Source: Eubacterium multiforme (GTDB lineage: Bacteria > Bacillota > Clostridia > Clostridiales > Clostridiaceae). From it: DNA of 64,000 nt. A model generated the notes under the pieces. It was not told where the DNA came from. It saw nothing but the letters and a program-made list of their open reading frames with translations, and made no database searches. Shown one piece after another: positions 54,856 through 64,000 of this stretch. The stretch spans positions 1 through 64,000 of the forward strand of contig NZ_JAUSUF010000012.1 in the NCBI RefSeq assembly GCF_030813415.1. Direction: 5' to 3'. The position numbers and the translations under genes were made by a program. Position 1 is the stretch's first letter. Every line of letters starts with the position of its first letter.

Positions 54856-56523
54856 TTATCTTACAAATAATAATCCTATTGTAAGTGGTCCCATAATTGT
54901 TATTAATATATTACCTACTGCATAAGATGGTGTATAACTTAATGCAAATATACTACTTCCATTTTCTTCAGTAATTGCATTTAATGCAGCTGTTATTGTA
55001 CCTGCTCCACAAAGAGATCCAATTATATCTACTGGTTCTAATTTTAGTACATATTTTCCAAAATATAATGAAAGTATATGTGGTATTAAAGATACAAGTA
55101 TACCAATTAAAAGTACTGCAAATCCCATAGATTTTAGTGCTGGAACAAAGGCTGCCCCTGCTTCTAAACCTACTACTGAAATGAATAAATTTAATCCTAC
55201 ACTTTTTAAGAACCAACGTGTTGATGCTGGTATTTCTCCAAAACGTGGATGTTTATTTTGGTACCATCCAAATAGTAACCCTGAGAATAATGCTCCACCA
55301 CCACTACCAAGAGTTAATGGAACATTGTGTATTGTTAATGCTAATGTACCAATTAATACACCTACTACAATACCAAAGGTTAAGTAACTAACATCAGTTG
55401 ATGATCCAACATCTTTTATATATCCAAACTCTTTAATTATTTTTCCTATTGCATGTGATGGTCCTAATATTACTAATAAATCTCCATTTTTCATTTGAGT
55501 TTCATCTTCTAAAGTTTTACCATTTCTCTTAACTGAGATTAACATAATATTATTATTATATAAATCTTGTAGATTTTTTAAGTTAAATTCTTTTGTTAAA
55601 ATTATCTCTGATTTGCTTAGTGATACATTTCTATATTTTTCATCTGAAGTTTCAGTTAAATTAGAATCTGCTACTTCTATCATTTCTGTAAGCGTACCTA
55701 TTATTGTAATGTAATCTCCAGCTGATAGCTTAGTATCTTTATTAAAATTAACCTCTTCATTATTATGAAATACCTTCTCAAAAGTTAGTTTATTTTTAAA
55801 TTCTTTTTCAATATCCTCAACAGTTTTTCCTACATAACTTGAATTTTCATTTATTAAGAAAGAACGCATTTTAATATTATTTAAAACAACTGAATCACTT
55901 GTTGTATCACCTTTAAAATGTATTTTTTCAATCATTCTTTTAGTTTCTTGTTTTAAATTTACTCCTAAAAGCATTGGAGCAATATTTTTTAAGAATATAA
56001 GCACTCCAACAGTTCCAAATACATATGTTATTGCATATGCAATTGCTACTTTAGATTCCATAATTGTTTTTTCTATAGAGGAAATATCTAATCCATTAAT
56101 TGCTGATGCAGAAGTACCGATAACTGCTGATTGTGTTAAAGAACCTGCTATTATACCTGCACCTTCTCCTGCACTAACATGAAATATTTTAAAGCAGCCC
56201 ATTGCAACAGCAAAGGCAACTATACTGAAAAATATAGCATGGATTACAAGTTTTACTCCTGACTTCTTTAAGCTATTTACAAAGGCTGGTCCAACTTCAT
56301 AACCTATTGTAAATATAAATAGACTAAAAAATATATTTTTTACTATAGGAGAAATTTTAAATAATCCTAGTTGTCCTAAAATTAATCCTATTATAAGTGT
56401 TCCAACTGTTGATCCTAAACTAAAGGACTTATATTTTAATTTTCCTATTAAATATCCAAATGCTAAACAAATAAAAATTGCTACACTTGGATTCTTCTCC
56501 AAGAAATCAATTACTATATTCAA
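54856..56523 (-). CDS. aspT: Aspartate:alanine antiporter AspT-like
   Basis: A 555-residue transporter of the AAEx/YidE family, exchanging aspartate for alanine. N- and C-terminal membrane halves flank two RCK_C-type domains (about 205-375: SYVGKTVEDIEKEFKNKLTF, NLQDLYNNNIMLISVKRNGK). The start is probably TTG at 56523; the GTG at 56532 lies within the AAGGTG ribosome site. It follows the aspD gene by 28 bases. Together they form a decarboxylation cycle. Confidence 0.9.
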   Translation of the reverse strand: MNIVIDFLEKNPSVAIFICLAFGYLIGKLKYKSFSLGSTVGTLIIGLILGQLGLFKISPIVKNIFFSLFIFTIGYEVGPAFVNSLKKSGVKLVIHAIFFSIVAFAVAMGCFKIFHVSAGEGAGIIAGSLTQSAVIGTSASAINGLDISSIEKTIMESKVAIAYAITYVFGTVGVLIFLKNIAPMLLGVNLKQETKRMIEKIHFKGDTTSDSVVLNNIKMRSFLINENSSYVGKTVEDIEKEFKNKLTFEKVFHNNEEVNFNKDTKLSAGDYITIIGTLTEMIEVADSNLTETSDEKYRNVSLSKSEIILTKEFNLKNLQDLYNNNIMLISVKRNGKTLEDETQMKNGDLLVILGPSHAIGKIIKEFGYIKDVGSSTDVSYLTFGIVVGVLIGTLALTIHNVPLTLGSGGGALFSGLLFGWYQNKHPRFGEIPASTRWFLKSVGLNLFISVVGLEAGAAFVPALKSMGFAVLLIGILVSLIPHILSLYFGKYVLKLEPVDIIGSLCGAGTITAALNAITEENGSSIFALSYTPSYAVGNILITIMGPLTIGLLFVR

Positions 56524-56551
56524 AAAAATCACCTTCTACTTATTTTAAAAA

Positions 56552-58138
56552 TTATTTTTGTGAATTGTATTTATCATGATATTCTGATAATAATTCTAAA
56601 ACTTGTTTAGCAATCTTTTTGTATGCTTCATCTGGTAAGTTAGCTTGGGATACTCTTAATGTTCCTGGAGTTGCTCCAAAACCTACACCTTCCATTAATA
56701 CTACTCCATTCATTTCTGCCAAACGTAGTAGAAAATCAATAGGTTCAAAATTATCTTTCAAATATTCTTTAAACTTGTCATCATATAAATTACTTGCAAG
56801 TTCATAAATATCTATTAATGAATAGTATTTAGCATTTTCTATACTATTATCTTCCTTTACTCCTAATGTAGAGAATAAGTCATGATATCTTGAACTTACT
56901 AATTTCTTAGCACTTTCAATATATGGATCACAATTATTAGTAACTAATGCACTAAGTGCAAATAGTGCCATTTGGATTTGTTGTGGTGTTGATAATCCTG
57001 ATGTATGATAAAGACCTACTGAACGGCTATCTGCTACAAGTCTATCAATAAATTTCATCTTACGTGGTTCTAATGTAACAAGACCATATCTCTTATCAAG
57101 ATCTTTTAATTTTTCTTCTGGTAATTTAGCTATTAAATCATCAAAAACATTTTCTTCATTTGTTGCAATTAATCCAAGTCTCCAACCTGTTGCACCATAT
57201 AATTTTGAGAATGAATATACAAGTAATGTATTATGAGGTGCTACTGCATATATTGTTTGAAAATCATTAACAAATGTTCCGTAAACATCATCTGTAATTA
57301 TTATTAAATCTTTACGTTCCTTTACAATTTCAGCAATATGATTAAGTGCTTCCTTACTTAATGCCCTTGAGCCTGGATTTGATGGATTTACAAAAAATAA
57401 TGCTTTAATGCTTTCATCCTTTAATTTATTTAATTCGTCTAAATCCAAAATCCAATTATTTTCTTCTTTAGATGTTAAATCAACTTCAACCATTTCATAA
57501 TCTTGTAATTCAGGAATTTGTAAGTATGGAGTAAAGATAGGTGTATTTATTGCAATCTTATCTCCTTCTTTTATTATTCCATTTTCCTTTAATGAATTAA
57601 ATATATAGCATATTGCTGCTGTTCCACCTTCTGTTGGAAATACTGATGTTTCATCTTTAAGAGTTACCCCATTATATAATTCTTTTTGTAAGTACATATT
57701 TAAAATCTTTTCTGTATTTACTAAACATCTACTTGGAACTGGATAATTATTTGCTATTGCACCATCAACAAATTCTTTAACTAATTCATCCTTATTTAGT
57801 TTTAACTCATTAGTACAATAATTTATAGCATCTTTTAAGAAAGTATCAATATTATGACTTCCATCTAAAAATTCATCAAACCTTTTACTAATATCCTTTA
57901 ATGATGTATATCCAGCTAAATTGCCTTCATGCATTGTTCTTTGAGATTCAATTACTCCAAATTCAACTATTCTAGCAAGAGCTAATCTACCTTGAGTATT
58001 TATCCAATTAGGATTTCCTCTTCCTGCATTTAAAAATACATTATGCTTTTCATTATTTTTAGCAAGACTTAACATTTTGCTGCTAATTTCGAAAGCTCCT
58101 AATTTTTCTAATTTTTCTTCAAATTTCTTTGTAATCAT
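56552..58138 (-). CDS. aspD: Aspartate 4-decarboxylase/aspartate aminotransferase
   Basis: A 528-residue PLP enzyme converting aspartate to alanine and CO2 (with transaminase activity in the family). RGNPNWINTQGRLAL, ITDDVYGTFVNDF and the PLP-lysine SFSKLYGATGWRLGLI are seen. Length fits the aspartate decarboxylase type. The start is ATG at 58138 with AAGGAGTT; an upstream ATG is not used. With the antiporter aspT downstream it forms the operon that yields proton-motive force and removes acid. Confidence 0.93.
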   Translation of the reverse strand: MITKKFEEKLEKLGAFEISSKMLSLAKNNEKHNVFLNAGRGNPNWINTQGRLALARIVEFGVIESQRTMHEGNLAGYTSLKDISKRFDEFLDGSHNIDTFLKDAINYCTNELKLNKDELVKEFVDGAIANNYPVPSRCLVNTEKILNMYLQKELYNGVTLKDETSVFPTEGGTAAICYIFNSLKENGIIKEGDKIAINTPIFTPYLQIPELQDYEMVEVDLTSKEENNWILDLDELNKLKDESIKALFFVNPSNPGSRALSKEALNHIAEIVKERKDLIIITDDVYGTFVNDFQTIYAVAPHNTLLVYSFSKLYGATGWRLGLIATNEENVFDDLIAKLPEEKLKDLDKRYGLVTLEPRKMKFIDRLVADSRSVGLYHTSGLSTPQQIQMALFALSALVTNNCDPYIESAKKLVSSRYHDLFSTLGVKEDNSIENAKYYSLIDIYELASNLYDDKFKEYLKDNFEPIDFLLRLAEMNGVVLMEGVGFGATPGTLRVSQANLPDEAYKKIAKQVLELLSEYHDKYNSQK

Positions 58139-58444
58139 GAATAACAACTCCTTATAGTAAATTATCATAAAATATCTAATATTTGCATTCATTTTCCCCA
58201 AATACATATATTAAATATCTTAGTGTCATTTATTATATTAGTCCTTTATTTATAATTTAAAAGTTTTCTATTATATACTTTGTTTAATATTTTCTTTATT
58301 TTATGATTGATATTATATTTATTTCCTTAATATTATGTAATTATTTTCATCTTTATAATGAGTTTATCAGTTTTTTGTATTTTACCCATTATTTTGTATA
58401 TTATCTGTTAACTTATTAACTGTAAAAGCATAAATTTATAAATA
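58139..58444. other. Intergenic region upstream of aspD
   Basis: No coding frame is supported beyond an unlikely in-frame upstream extension of aspD. It is AT-rich and holds the aspD promoter region (a TATAAT-like hexamer lies near 58270) and ends at the uvrB terminator. No repeat is seen. Confidence 0.5.
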
Positions 58445-58478
58445 AAAAAGATACTCCTATTAAAAGGAGTACCTTTTT
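58445..58478 (-). terminator. uvrB terminator
   Basis: AAAAAG.TACTCCT and AGGAGTA.CTTTTT form a stem with one A-C mismatch and a 6-base loop, followed by a T run on the minus strand, just after the uvrB stop. Confidence 0.8.
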
Positions 58479-58493
58479 AACATATAATTTTTC

Positions 58494-60470
58494 CTAATTT
58501 TTCTTAAGTTTAGCTATCATATCTCTAAGTTCTGCGGCTCTTTCAAACTGAAGATTTTTAGAAGCATCCATCATTTCATCTGTATACTTTTTAATTAAAT
58601 CTTTTCTTTCTTTTTTATTCATATTTTTAGGTTGATTATCTATTTCATACTTAGTTTCCTCTTCTGAAACTTTAGTAGCCTCAATTACTTCTCTTACATC
58701 TTTAATTATTGTTGTAGGAATTATATTATGCTTTGTATTATATTCTTCTTGAATAACTCTTCTTCTCTCTGTTTCTTTTATAGCTCTATCCATTGAGCCA
58801 GTTATTCTATCTGCATACATTATAACTTTACTTTCAGAGTTTCTTGCAGCTCTTCCTATTGTTTGAATAAGGGAAGTTTCTGATCTTAAGAATCCTTCTT
58901 TATCAGCATCTAAAATTGCAACTAAGGCAACTTCTGGAATATCAAGTCCTTCTCTTAAAAGGTTAATTCCAACTAAAACATCATATTTTCCAAGTCTTAA
59001 ATCCCTTATAATTTTCATTCTTTCAATTGTATCAATGTCAGAATGCATATAAGTTGTCTTTATTCCAAGTTCTATTAAATACTTAGTTAAATCCTCTGCC
59101 ATTTTTTTAGTTAATGTTGTAATAAGAGTTCTAAATCCTCTTTCTGTCGTTTTTCTTATTTCTCCATACAAGTCATCAATTTGACCTGTTACTGGTTTTA
59201 TTATAATTTCTGGATCCAATAAACCTGTAGGTCTTATTATTTGTTCTGCAACAACCTTTGCATGTTCCTCTTCATATTTTCCTGGTGTGGCACTTACAAA
59301 GACAACTTGGTTTATTTTCTTTTCAAATTCCTCAAATTTTAATGGTCTATTATCATAAGCACATGGTAATCTAAATCCATATTCAACTAATGTATCCTTT
59401 CTTGATCTATCTCCAGCATACATTGCTCTAACCTGTGGAAGGGTTACGTGACTTTCATCAATAAACATTAAGTAATCATCCTTAGGAAAATAATCAAGTA
59501 ATGTTTTAGGAGGAGTTCCTGGTGCTCTTCCATCTAATATTCTTGAATAATTTTCTATTCCACTACAGTATCCCATTTCTCTTATCATTTCTATATCAAA
59601 ATTAGTTCTTTGTCTTAACCTTTGAGATTCTAATAATTTATCCTGTGCATTTAATTCTCTTAATCTATCTTCAAGTTCTTCTTCAATTATAACAATTGAT
59701 TTATCTAATACTTCCTTTGAAGCAGCAAAGTGAGATGCTGGATGTATTTGAGCATGATTTCTCTCTCCAAGAATTTTTCCTGTTAAAACATCGAATTCCC
59801 TAATTCTATCAATTTCATCTCCAAAAAATTCTACTCTAATTCCTTTATTTGAAGATGATGCTGGAATAATATCTAAAGAATCTCCTCTAACTCTAAAGGT
59901 TCCTCTTGAAAAATCAATATCATTTCTTTCATATTGAATTTCTATAAGTTTCTTTATTATTTCATCTCTATCCATTTCCATTCCAGTTCTAAGACTTATT
60001 GTAAGTTTTTTATACTCATCTGGATTACCTAGTCCATATATACAAGATACTGATGCAACAATAATTACATCTTTCCTTTCAAAAAGAGCTGATGTAGCTG
60101 AGTGACGAAGTTTATCTATTTCATCATTTATAGATGCATCCTTCTCAATAAAAGTATCTGTTTGAGGAACATAAGCCTCTGGTTGATAGTAATCATAATA
60201 AGATACAAAATATTCAACTATACTATCTGGGAAAAATTCTTTAAATTCTGAACAAAGTTGTGCTGCTAGTGTTTTATTATGAGCCAATACAATAGTTGGT
60301 TTTTGAGTTCTCTCTATTATATTTGCCATAGTAAAAGTTTTTCCTGAACCTGTAACTCCCAAAAGTGTTTGAAATTCATTTCCATCATTTATAGAATGAA
60401 CTATCTTATCTATTGCTTGTGGTTGATCTCCCATTGGTTTAAACTTAGATTTTATTTTAAATTCTCCCAT
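58494..60470 (-). CDS. uvrB: UvrABC excision nuclease subunit UvrB
   Basis: A 658-residue helicase-like damage-verification subunit. Walker A GVTGSGKT at 38-45, the beta-hairpin [20 protein letters not shown] near 95-114 in part, helicase motifs ([21 protein letters not shown]), and a C-terminal UVR domain (about 615-655) that binds UvrC. Length fits. ATG at 60470 has site AGAGGTGG. It follows the MinJ-like gene by 11 bases; no LexA box is seen before it in the window. Confidence 0.97.
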   Translation of the reverse strand: MGEFKIKSKFKPMGDQPQAIDKIVHSINDGNEFQTLLGVTGSGKTFTMANIIERTQKPTIVLAHNKTLAAQLCSEFKEFFPDSIVEYFVSYYDYYQPEAYVPQTDTFIEKDASINDEIDKLRHSATSALFERKDVIIVASVSCIYGLGNPDEYKKLTISLRTGMEMDRDEIIKKLIEIQYERNDIDFSRGTFRVRGDSLDIIPASSSNKGIRVEFFGDEIDRIREFDVLTGKILGERNHAQIHPASHFAASKEVLDKSIVIIEEELEDRLRELNAQDKLLESQRLRQRTNFDIEMIREMGYCSGIENYSRILDGRAPGTPPKTLLDYFPKDDYLMFIDESHVTLPQVRAMYAGDRSRKDTLVEYGFRLPCAYDNRPLKFEEFEKKINQVVFVSATPGKYEEEHAKVVAEQIIRPTGLLDPEIIIKPVTGQIDDLYGEIRKTTERGFRTLITTLTKKMAEDLTKYLIELGIKTTYMHSDIDTIERMKIIRDLRLGKYDVLVGINLLREGLDIPEVALVAILDADKEGFLRSETSLIQTIGRAARNSESKVIMYADRITGSMDRAIKETERRRVIQEEYNTKHNIIPTTIIKDVREVIEATKVSEEETKYEIDNQPKNMNKKERKDLIKKYTDEMMDASKNLQFERAAELRDMIAKLKKN

Positions 60471-60481
60471 AAATCCACCTC

Positions 60482-61747
60482 TTAACTATTTTTAAGTTTA
60501 TCTAAAATTTCATTAATTTTATTTTTTGTTAAGTCTACCTTTTTCTTATCATCAACAGTTCTTGGAACAAGAAGCATTCCTGGAATCTTACCTTTTCCAA
60601 CCTGAACCTTTTTTCTTTCTCCATTTAAACTTTCTACTTCAAGTTCAACATTCATATAATTATTCATTAATGCCTCATATATCTCTTTTTCACTTTCAAT
60701 ACATTTTCCTCTAAGGGCAGTTATCCTATCTCCCACTCTTATTCCTGCTAAATAAGATTTTGATAAAGGAACAACTTCTAAAACACAAATTCCCTTATCA
60801 TCACTATAAAACATAGGTTTCTCTTTATCTTCTATTTTATTAGAAATTCTAACCATTATTTCATAAATTAATGGAACCATTATTACAACAAATATTTTAC
60901 CTGCTAGTCCAAGTTTTGCCACTAATGAAATTAAGCAGATTAATATTCCATATATTATCATTTGTATACCAGAAGTTAATATTTTCATCTTCTTAGTTTT
61001 AGTAAAAGTAATTGATGAATAATTACTTATAGAAAAATAAGGTATCATAACTAATGTTCCTGTTGCTATTAAAGCAATAACTTGACTGTTAGAAATTATT
61101 GGCCACCAACTTGGATAACTTATATTTTCTATTATTTTATTTGAATCAATTCCATTTAATAATGAAATAAATAATGCAATTGGCATTATCCAACACCTAT
61201 TTAGCATATATCCACCTATTACTTTTCCATTATTTTTAGAAAATATAGGTATACTTCCTCTACTTCCATCAAACATAATCAATAATCCTTGAATTATGTA
61301 AATTACTCCAACTACAATAATTAATGCTGTTATATTAAGTTTCAAAAAATCATTTTTATCCCCACCAATATTTAGATAAGTTACAATTATACTTAAGCCT
61401 CCAATAATTCCACCTAAGTAAGCAAAATTTATTATTTTCCTCTTAAAAGCAAGTACTAATATTGATAATGCAAGTAGAAACTCAATACCTGAATTTTGTT
61501 TAAATACAACACCTAATGTACTAAGAATTATACTTATTATAGCTCCACTAATTATTCCTAATGTTATTTGTGATAATGTAAGTTCTAGGGGAGAGTTAAT
61601 ACTCTCCCCTAGAACCATTTTCTGCATTAAAGTAACTTTTCTATTTTTCAAGTAAAACATTATCCCAATAATAATTAAAACTAATAATAAAGAAGGTGAA
61701 ATAAATATATATGCTACTGATTTTAATGTATTTAAAATTAAATCCAT
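60482..61747 (-). CDS. MinJ-like PDZ membrane protein
   Basis: A 421-residue protein with about eight membrane segments in the first 300 residues and a PDZ domain at about 320-395 ([32 protein letters not shown], in part). The position ctpA-this-uvrB matches minJ in bacilli, where MinJ places MinCD at division sites. ATG at 61747 has site AGGAGGA. A 15-bp perfect inverted repeat lies inside at 61582-61615. Confidence 0.78.
   Translation of the reverse strand: MDLILNTLKSVAYIFISPSLLLVLIIIGIMFYLKNRKVTLMQKMVLGESINSPLELTLSQITLGIISGAIISIILSTLGVVFKQNSGIEFLLALSILVLAFKRKIINFAYLGGIIGGLSIIVTYLNIGGDKNDFLKLNITALIIVVGVIYIIQGLLIMFDGSRGSIPIFSKNNGKVIGGYMLNRCWIMPIALFISLLNGIDSNKIIENISYPSWWPIISNSQVIALIATGTLVMIPYFSISNYSSITFTKTKKMKILTSGIQMIIYGILICLISLVAKLGLAGKIFVVIMVPLIYEIMVRISNKIEDKEKPMFYSDDKGICVLEVVPLSKSYLAGIRVGDRITALRGKCIESEKEIYEALMNNYMNVELEVESLNGERKKVQVGKGKIPGMLLVPRTVDDKKKVDLTKNKINEILDKLKNS
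61582..61615 (-). repeat. 15-bp perfect inverted repeat inside the MinJ-like gene
   Basis: GTTCTAGGGGAGAGT and ACTCTCCCCTAGAAC flank a 4-base TAAT. It encodes residues about 45-56 ([12 protein letters not shown]) and would form a very stable hairpin in the mRNA. No T run follows on either side, so it is not a standard terminator. Confidence 0.85.
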
Positions 61748-61774
61748 AGTTCCTCCTAAATTACTTATTTTTAT

Positions 61775-63016
61775 TTATTTTTTGTTTATAACCTCTAAAG
61801 CTTTATTTAACTGACTATCATTTTTTATATTGTAAGGTTTATCTAAAAAGTTTTTAGGTAATTCCACCACTATATTAGGCTTAATTCCCTTATGATTAAT
61901 ATTTTCTCCATCTGGAGTATAATACTTTGATACAGTAACCTTTAAGGCACTTCCATCTTTAAATTCTACTGGTGCTTGAACTATACCCTTTCCAAAAGTA
62001 TTAGTTCCAATTATAGTTGCTGCATCATAATCTCTTAAAGCTCCTGTAACAACTTCTGATGCACTGGCACTTCCTCCATTAACAAGGACTACTAAAGGCA
62101 TCCCTTCTGCAATTCCACCTTTTGAAACCTCTTCTGCTCTATTGTTATATTTATCTACTGTATATGTTATTATCTTTCCCTTAGGAATGAATTGTGATGC
62201 AACACCTACAGCTTCTGACAGATATCCACCTGGATTACCTCTTAAATCCAGTATCATTTTCTTCATTCCTTTAGCCTTTAACTTTTCTATTTCGCTTTTA
62301 AAGTCCTTAGTAACTCCTGCATTAAATGATGCTATTTGGATGTATCCAACATTCTTCTCTAACATCTTTCCAGCAACAGAATCTGTCTTTATAACATCTC
62401 TCATAACTTTAACATCAAAAGGTTTCTCACCCTTTCTTTGAATTGTTAATGTTACTTCTTCTTTCTTTTTACCTTTGATTAAAGATGTTACCTTTTCTAC
62501 ATCTCCACCAACTTTTTTGCCATTTACTGCAAGAATAACATCATTGCTCTTTAATCCAGCCTTTGCAGCTGGTGATCCATCTATAGGTGCTATTATAGTT
62601 ACCTTACCATCTTTAACTCCTACAAAAACTCCGATACCCATATATTCTCCAGAATTTTGTTCATTAAACTTTTTGTATTCATCAGAATTCATATATATTG
62701 TATATGGATCACCTAATGAATTTACCATACCTTTAATAGCCCCTTGTAATAATTTATTATCATCTATTTCTCCATCATAATTTTTAATTAAAGCCTTTCT
62801 AACTTCAAAAAGTTCTTTATATTTACCTATATCATCAAAACCTTTAAAAGTACTCTCAACCTTTGAATTGGCAGATGGAAGAACAACTCCTTTAGTTGCT
62901 GCAAAATTTCCTAAATAAAAACTTCCAAAGCATAAAATTACAACTAAAATTGCACCTATTATGCCATAATATATTCTTTTATTACCCTTATTTCCGTTAT
63001 CACCATACGGCTTCAT
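61775..63016 (-). CDS. Carboxy-terminal processing protease (CtpA/CtpB-like, S41)
   Basis: A 413-residue secreted serine protease. One N-terminal membrane anchor (about 17-38), PDZ domain (about 100-190: GVFVGVKDGKVTIIAPIDGSPAAKAG in part) and an S41 catalytic domain with GGSASASEVVTGALRD (Ser) and a later Lys in FGKGIVQ. The start is ATG at 63016; a TTG at 63022 is possible. It lies between ftsX and the minJ-like gene. Its substrate is unknown; in bacilli it processes SpoIVFA. Confidence 0.93.
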   Translation of the reverse strand: MKPYGDNGNKGNKRIYYGIIGAILVVILCFGSFYLGNFAATKGVVLPSANSKVESTFKGFDDIGKYKELFEVRKALIKNYDGEIDDNKLLQGAIKGMVNSLGDPYTIYMNSDEYKKFNEQNSGEYMGIGVFVGVKDGKVTIIAPIDGSPAAKAGLKSNDVILAVNGKKVGGDVEKVTSLIKGKKKEEVTLTIQRKGEKPFDVKVMRDVIKTDSVAGKMLEKNVGYIQIASFNAGVTKDFKSEIEKLKAKGMKKMILDLRGNPGGYLSEAVGVASQFIPKGKIITYTVDKYNNRAEEVSKGGIAEGMPLVVLVNGGSASASEVVTGALRDYDAATIIGTNTFGKGIVQAPVEFKDGSALKVTVSKYYTPDGENINHKGIKPNIVVELPKNFLDKPYNIKNDSQLNKALEVINKK

Positions 63017-63094
63017 TAGCAAAACATCCTTTCTAAACTCTCACTCACCTCTAATTTTATAATACTATTATACCCTTTTTTCCACATTAAACTA

Positions 63095-63124
63095 AACTCA
63101 GTAGGAAAAATTTCCTACTGAGTT
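63095..63124 (-). terminator. Terminator between ftsX and ctpA
   Basis: AACTCAGTAGGAAA and TTTCCTACTGAGTT form a 14-bp perfect stem with a 2-base centre, 34 bases after the ftsX stop. The following T run is broken. Confidence 0.65.
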
Positions 63125-63157
63125 ATTATAAATATATTTTATTCAGTTTTATAAATT

Positions 63158-64000
63158 TTATACTATTAAGAATTTTCTTAAAGCTGCATAACTTGCAACT
63201 CCACCAACTACTAATCCACCTAAGGCAAAATATAGTAATAATGATGTTCCAACATAACTTAAAGGAACTAGTGATATTAATAGTAATTTTCCTGATATCC
63301 AAGTAATGAAGCCTTTATATGCAATAAATATTAATAGTACAGATAATAAGGCTCCCACAAGACCTATTATCATACCCTCAATTATAAATGGCCATCTAAT
63401 GAACCAGTCTGTTGCACCAACAAACTTCATTATTCCAACTTCTCTTCTTCTTGAATATACTGTTAACTTTGTTGTATTCATTATTAAGAATACTGCAACA
63501 CCTACTAGTATTATAAATAATACTAATCCTACTCCTTTAATAGCATTTACTACTTTTGTTATTGTATTTATAAGATCCTGTTGATTACCTATACTTTCAA
63601 CTCCAGGTAAATTTTTAATTCCCTCTGTTACTGATTTTGCATAGCTAGGATCACTTAATTTTACAATATATGATGCTGGGAATGGATTTTTATCAAGACT
63701 ATATCCTTCTAATAATCCTTTATTTTCCTTTGTGCTTTCTTGGAAGCTTTTAAATGCATCATCCTTTGATTCATATTGAACTTCTTTTACTCCTGGAAGT
63801 TCATGTAACTTAATTTCAACTTCTCTTTTTTCTATCAGTTTAATGTCATCTTTTAAGAATACTTTAAGTTCAACTTTTGATTGAACATTATCAAGTGCTA
63901 ATCCTACGTTCTTTGTCATAAGTAAGAATATACCTAATACGAAGAATGTAATAAGTACTGTAATAACTGAAGCAAAACAAATTGTCTTATTTCTTCTTAA
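63158..64000 (-). CDS. ftsX: Cell-division ABC permease FtsX, 5' end outside the window
   Basis: The frame is open to the right edge, so the N-terminus is missing. 280 residues are in the window. The first visible part (LRRNKTICFASVITVLITFF) is membrane segment 1, followed by the outer domain (DNVQSKVELKVFLKDD ... LPGVESIGNQQDL) and three further membrane segments in the last 120 residues. FtsX with FtsE activates wall hydrolases in division. An ATG at 63919 lies inside the protein and is not its start. ftsE should be upstream. Confidence 0.93.
   Translation of the reverse strand, partial: LRRNKTICFASVITVLITFFVLGIFLLMTKNVGLALDNVQSKVELKVFLKDDIKLIEKREVEIKLHELPGVKEVQYESKDDAFKSFQESTKENKGLLEGYSLDKNPFPASYIVKLSDPSYAKSVTEGIKNLPGVESIGNQQDLINTITKVVNAIKGVGLVLFIILVGVAVFLIMNTTKLTVYSRRREVGIMKFVGATDWFIRWPFIIEGMIIGLVGALLSVLLIFIAYKGFITWISGKLLLISLVPLSYVGTSLLLYFALGGLVVGGVASYAALRKFLIV

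Noticed and set aside
54968..55216. Minus-strand frame inside aspT in another reading frame
   Set aside because: It is a shadow of the transporter gene with low-complexity, Cys/Phe-rich product and no ribosome site.

Overview
This is a low-GC Firmicute chromosome with strong AGGAGG ribosome sites. The layout ftsX-ctpA-minJ-uvrB, the selAB/tRNA-Sec locus and an aspartate decarboxylase/antiporter pair point to Clostridium sensu stricto, and C. perfringens is the best guess. That identification rests on gene content and style, not on a database match.

Positions 1 to about 8,750 are the integrase end of a temperate phage. Minus-strand genes running toward the left edge carry an early and replication module: Cro-like repressor, BRO-N/KilAC antirepressor, HTH excisionase-like protein, several small proteins, a DnaD-like replisome organizer containing three 22-bp iterated palindromes (likely phage origin), a DnaC-like helicase loader and a YejK/NdpA-like protein. 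Plus-strand genes carry the lysogeny module: repressor, ImmA-like peptidase, a 58-aa protein and a tyrosine integrase. A 12-bp operator present four times lies between the two divergent promoters. The phage abuts the 3' end of rlmCD, where a 7-bp inverted repeat spans the rlmCD stop codon and is the likely attachment core.

From 8.7 to 22.9 kb the region is core chromosome: rlmCD, a Cys-rich miniprotein, a DUF1540 protein, selB-selA with a divergent tRNA-Sec, pyk and pfkA, dnaE, whiA and a thiamine-binding-like protein. From 23 to 37.4 kb lies a maltodextrin regulon: a LacI-type regulator followed by GH31 glucosidase, malQ and glgP; malE-malF-malG followed by a GH13 enzyme; and malK with a PucR/CdaR-type regulator. 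Three copies of a 16-bp LacI-type operator link the regulator promoter and the malE promoter region.

From 37.7 to 64 kb are yvcK-rapZ, a methyltransferase and a frameshifted TetR gene, murB, uvrC, a PbpA/SEDS/FHA wall-synthesis cluster, uvrA with a LexA box at its promoter, two divergent zinc-ribbon membrane proteins, a C_GCAxxG_C_C protein, a Pr6Pr membrane protein, aspT-aspD, uvrB, a MinJ-like PDZ protein, a CtpA-type protease and ftsX, which runs off the right edge.

I did not find a clear undescribed multi-gene system. The best items for follow-up are the phage operator array, the palindromic iterons inside the replisome organizer gene, two long perfect hairpins inside coding sequence (GH31 gene and minJ-like gene), the possible ATT start of uvrC, and the broken TetR gene.
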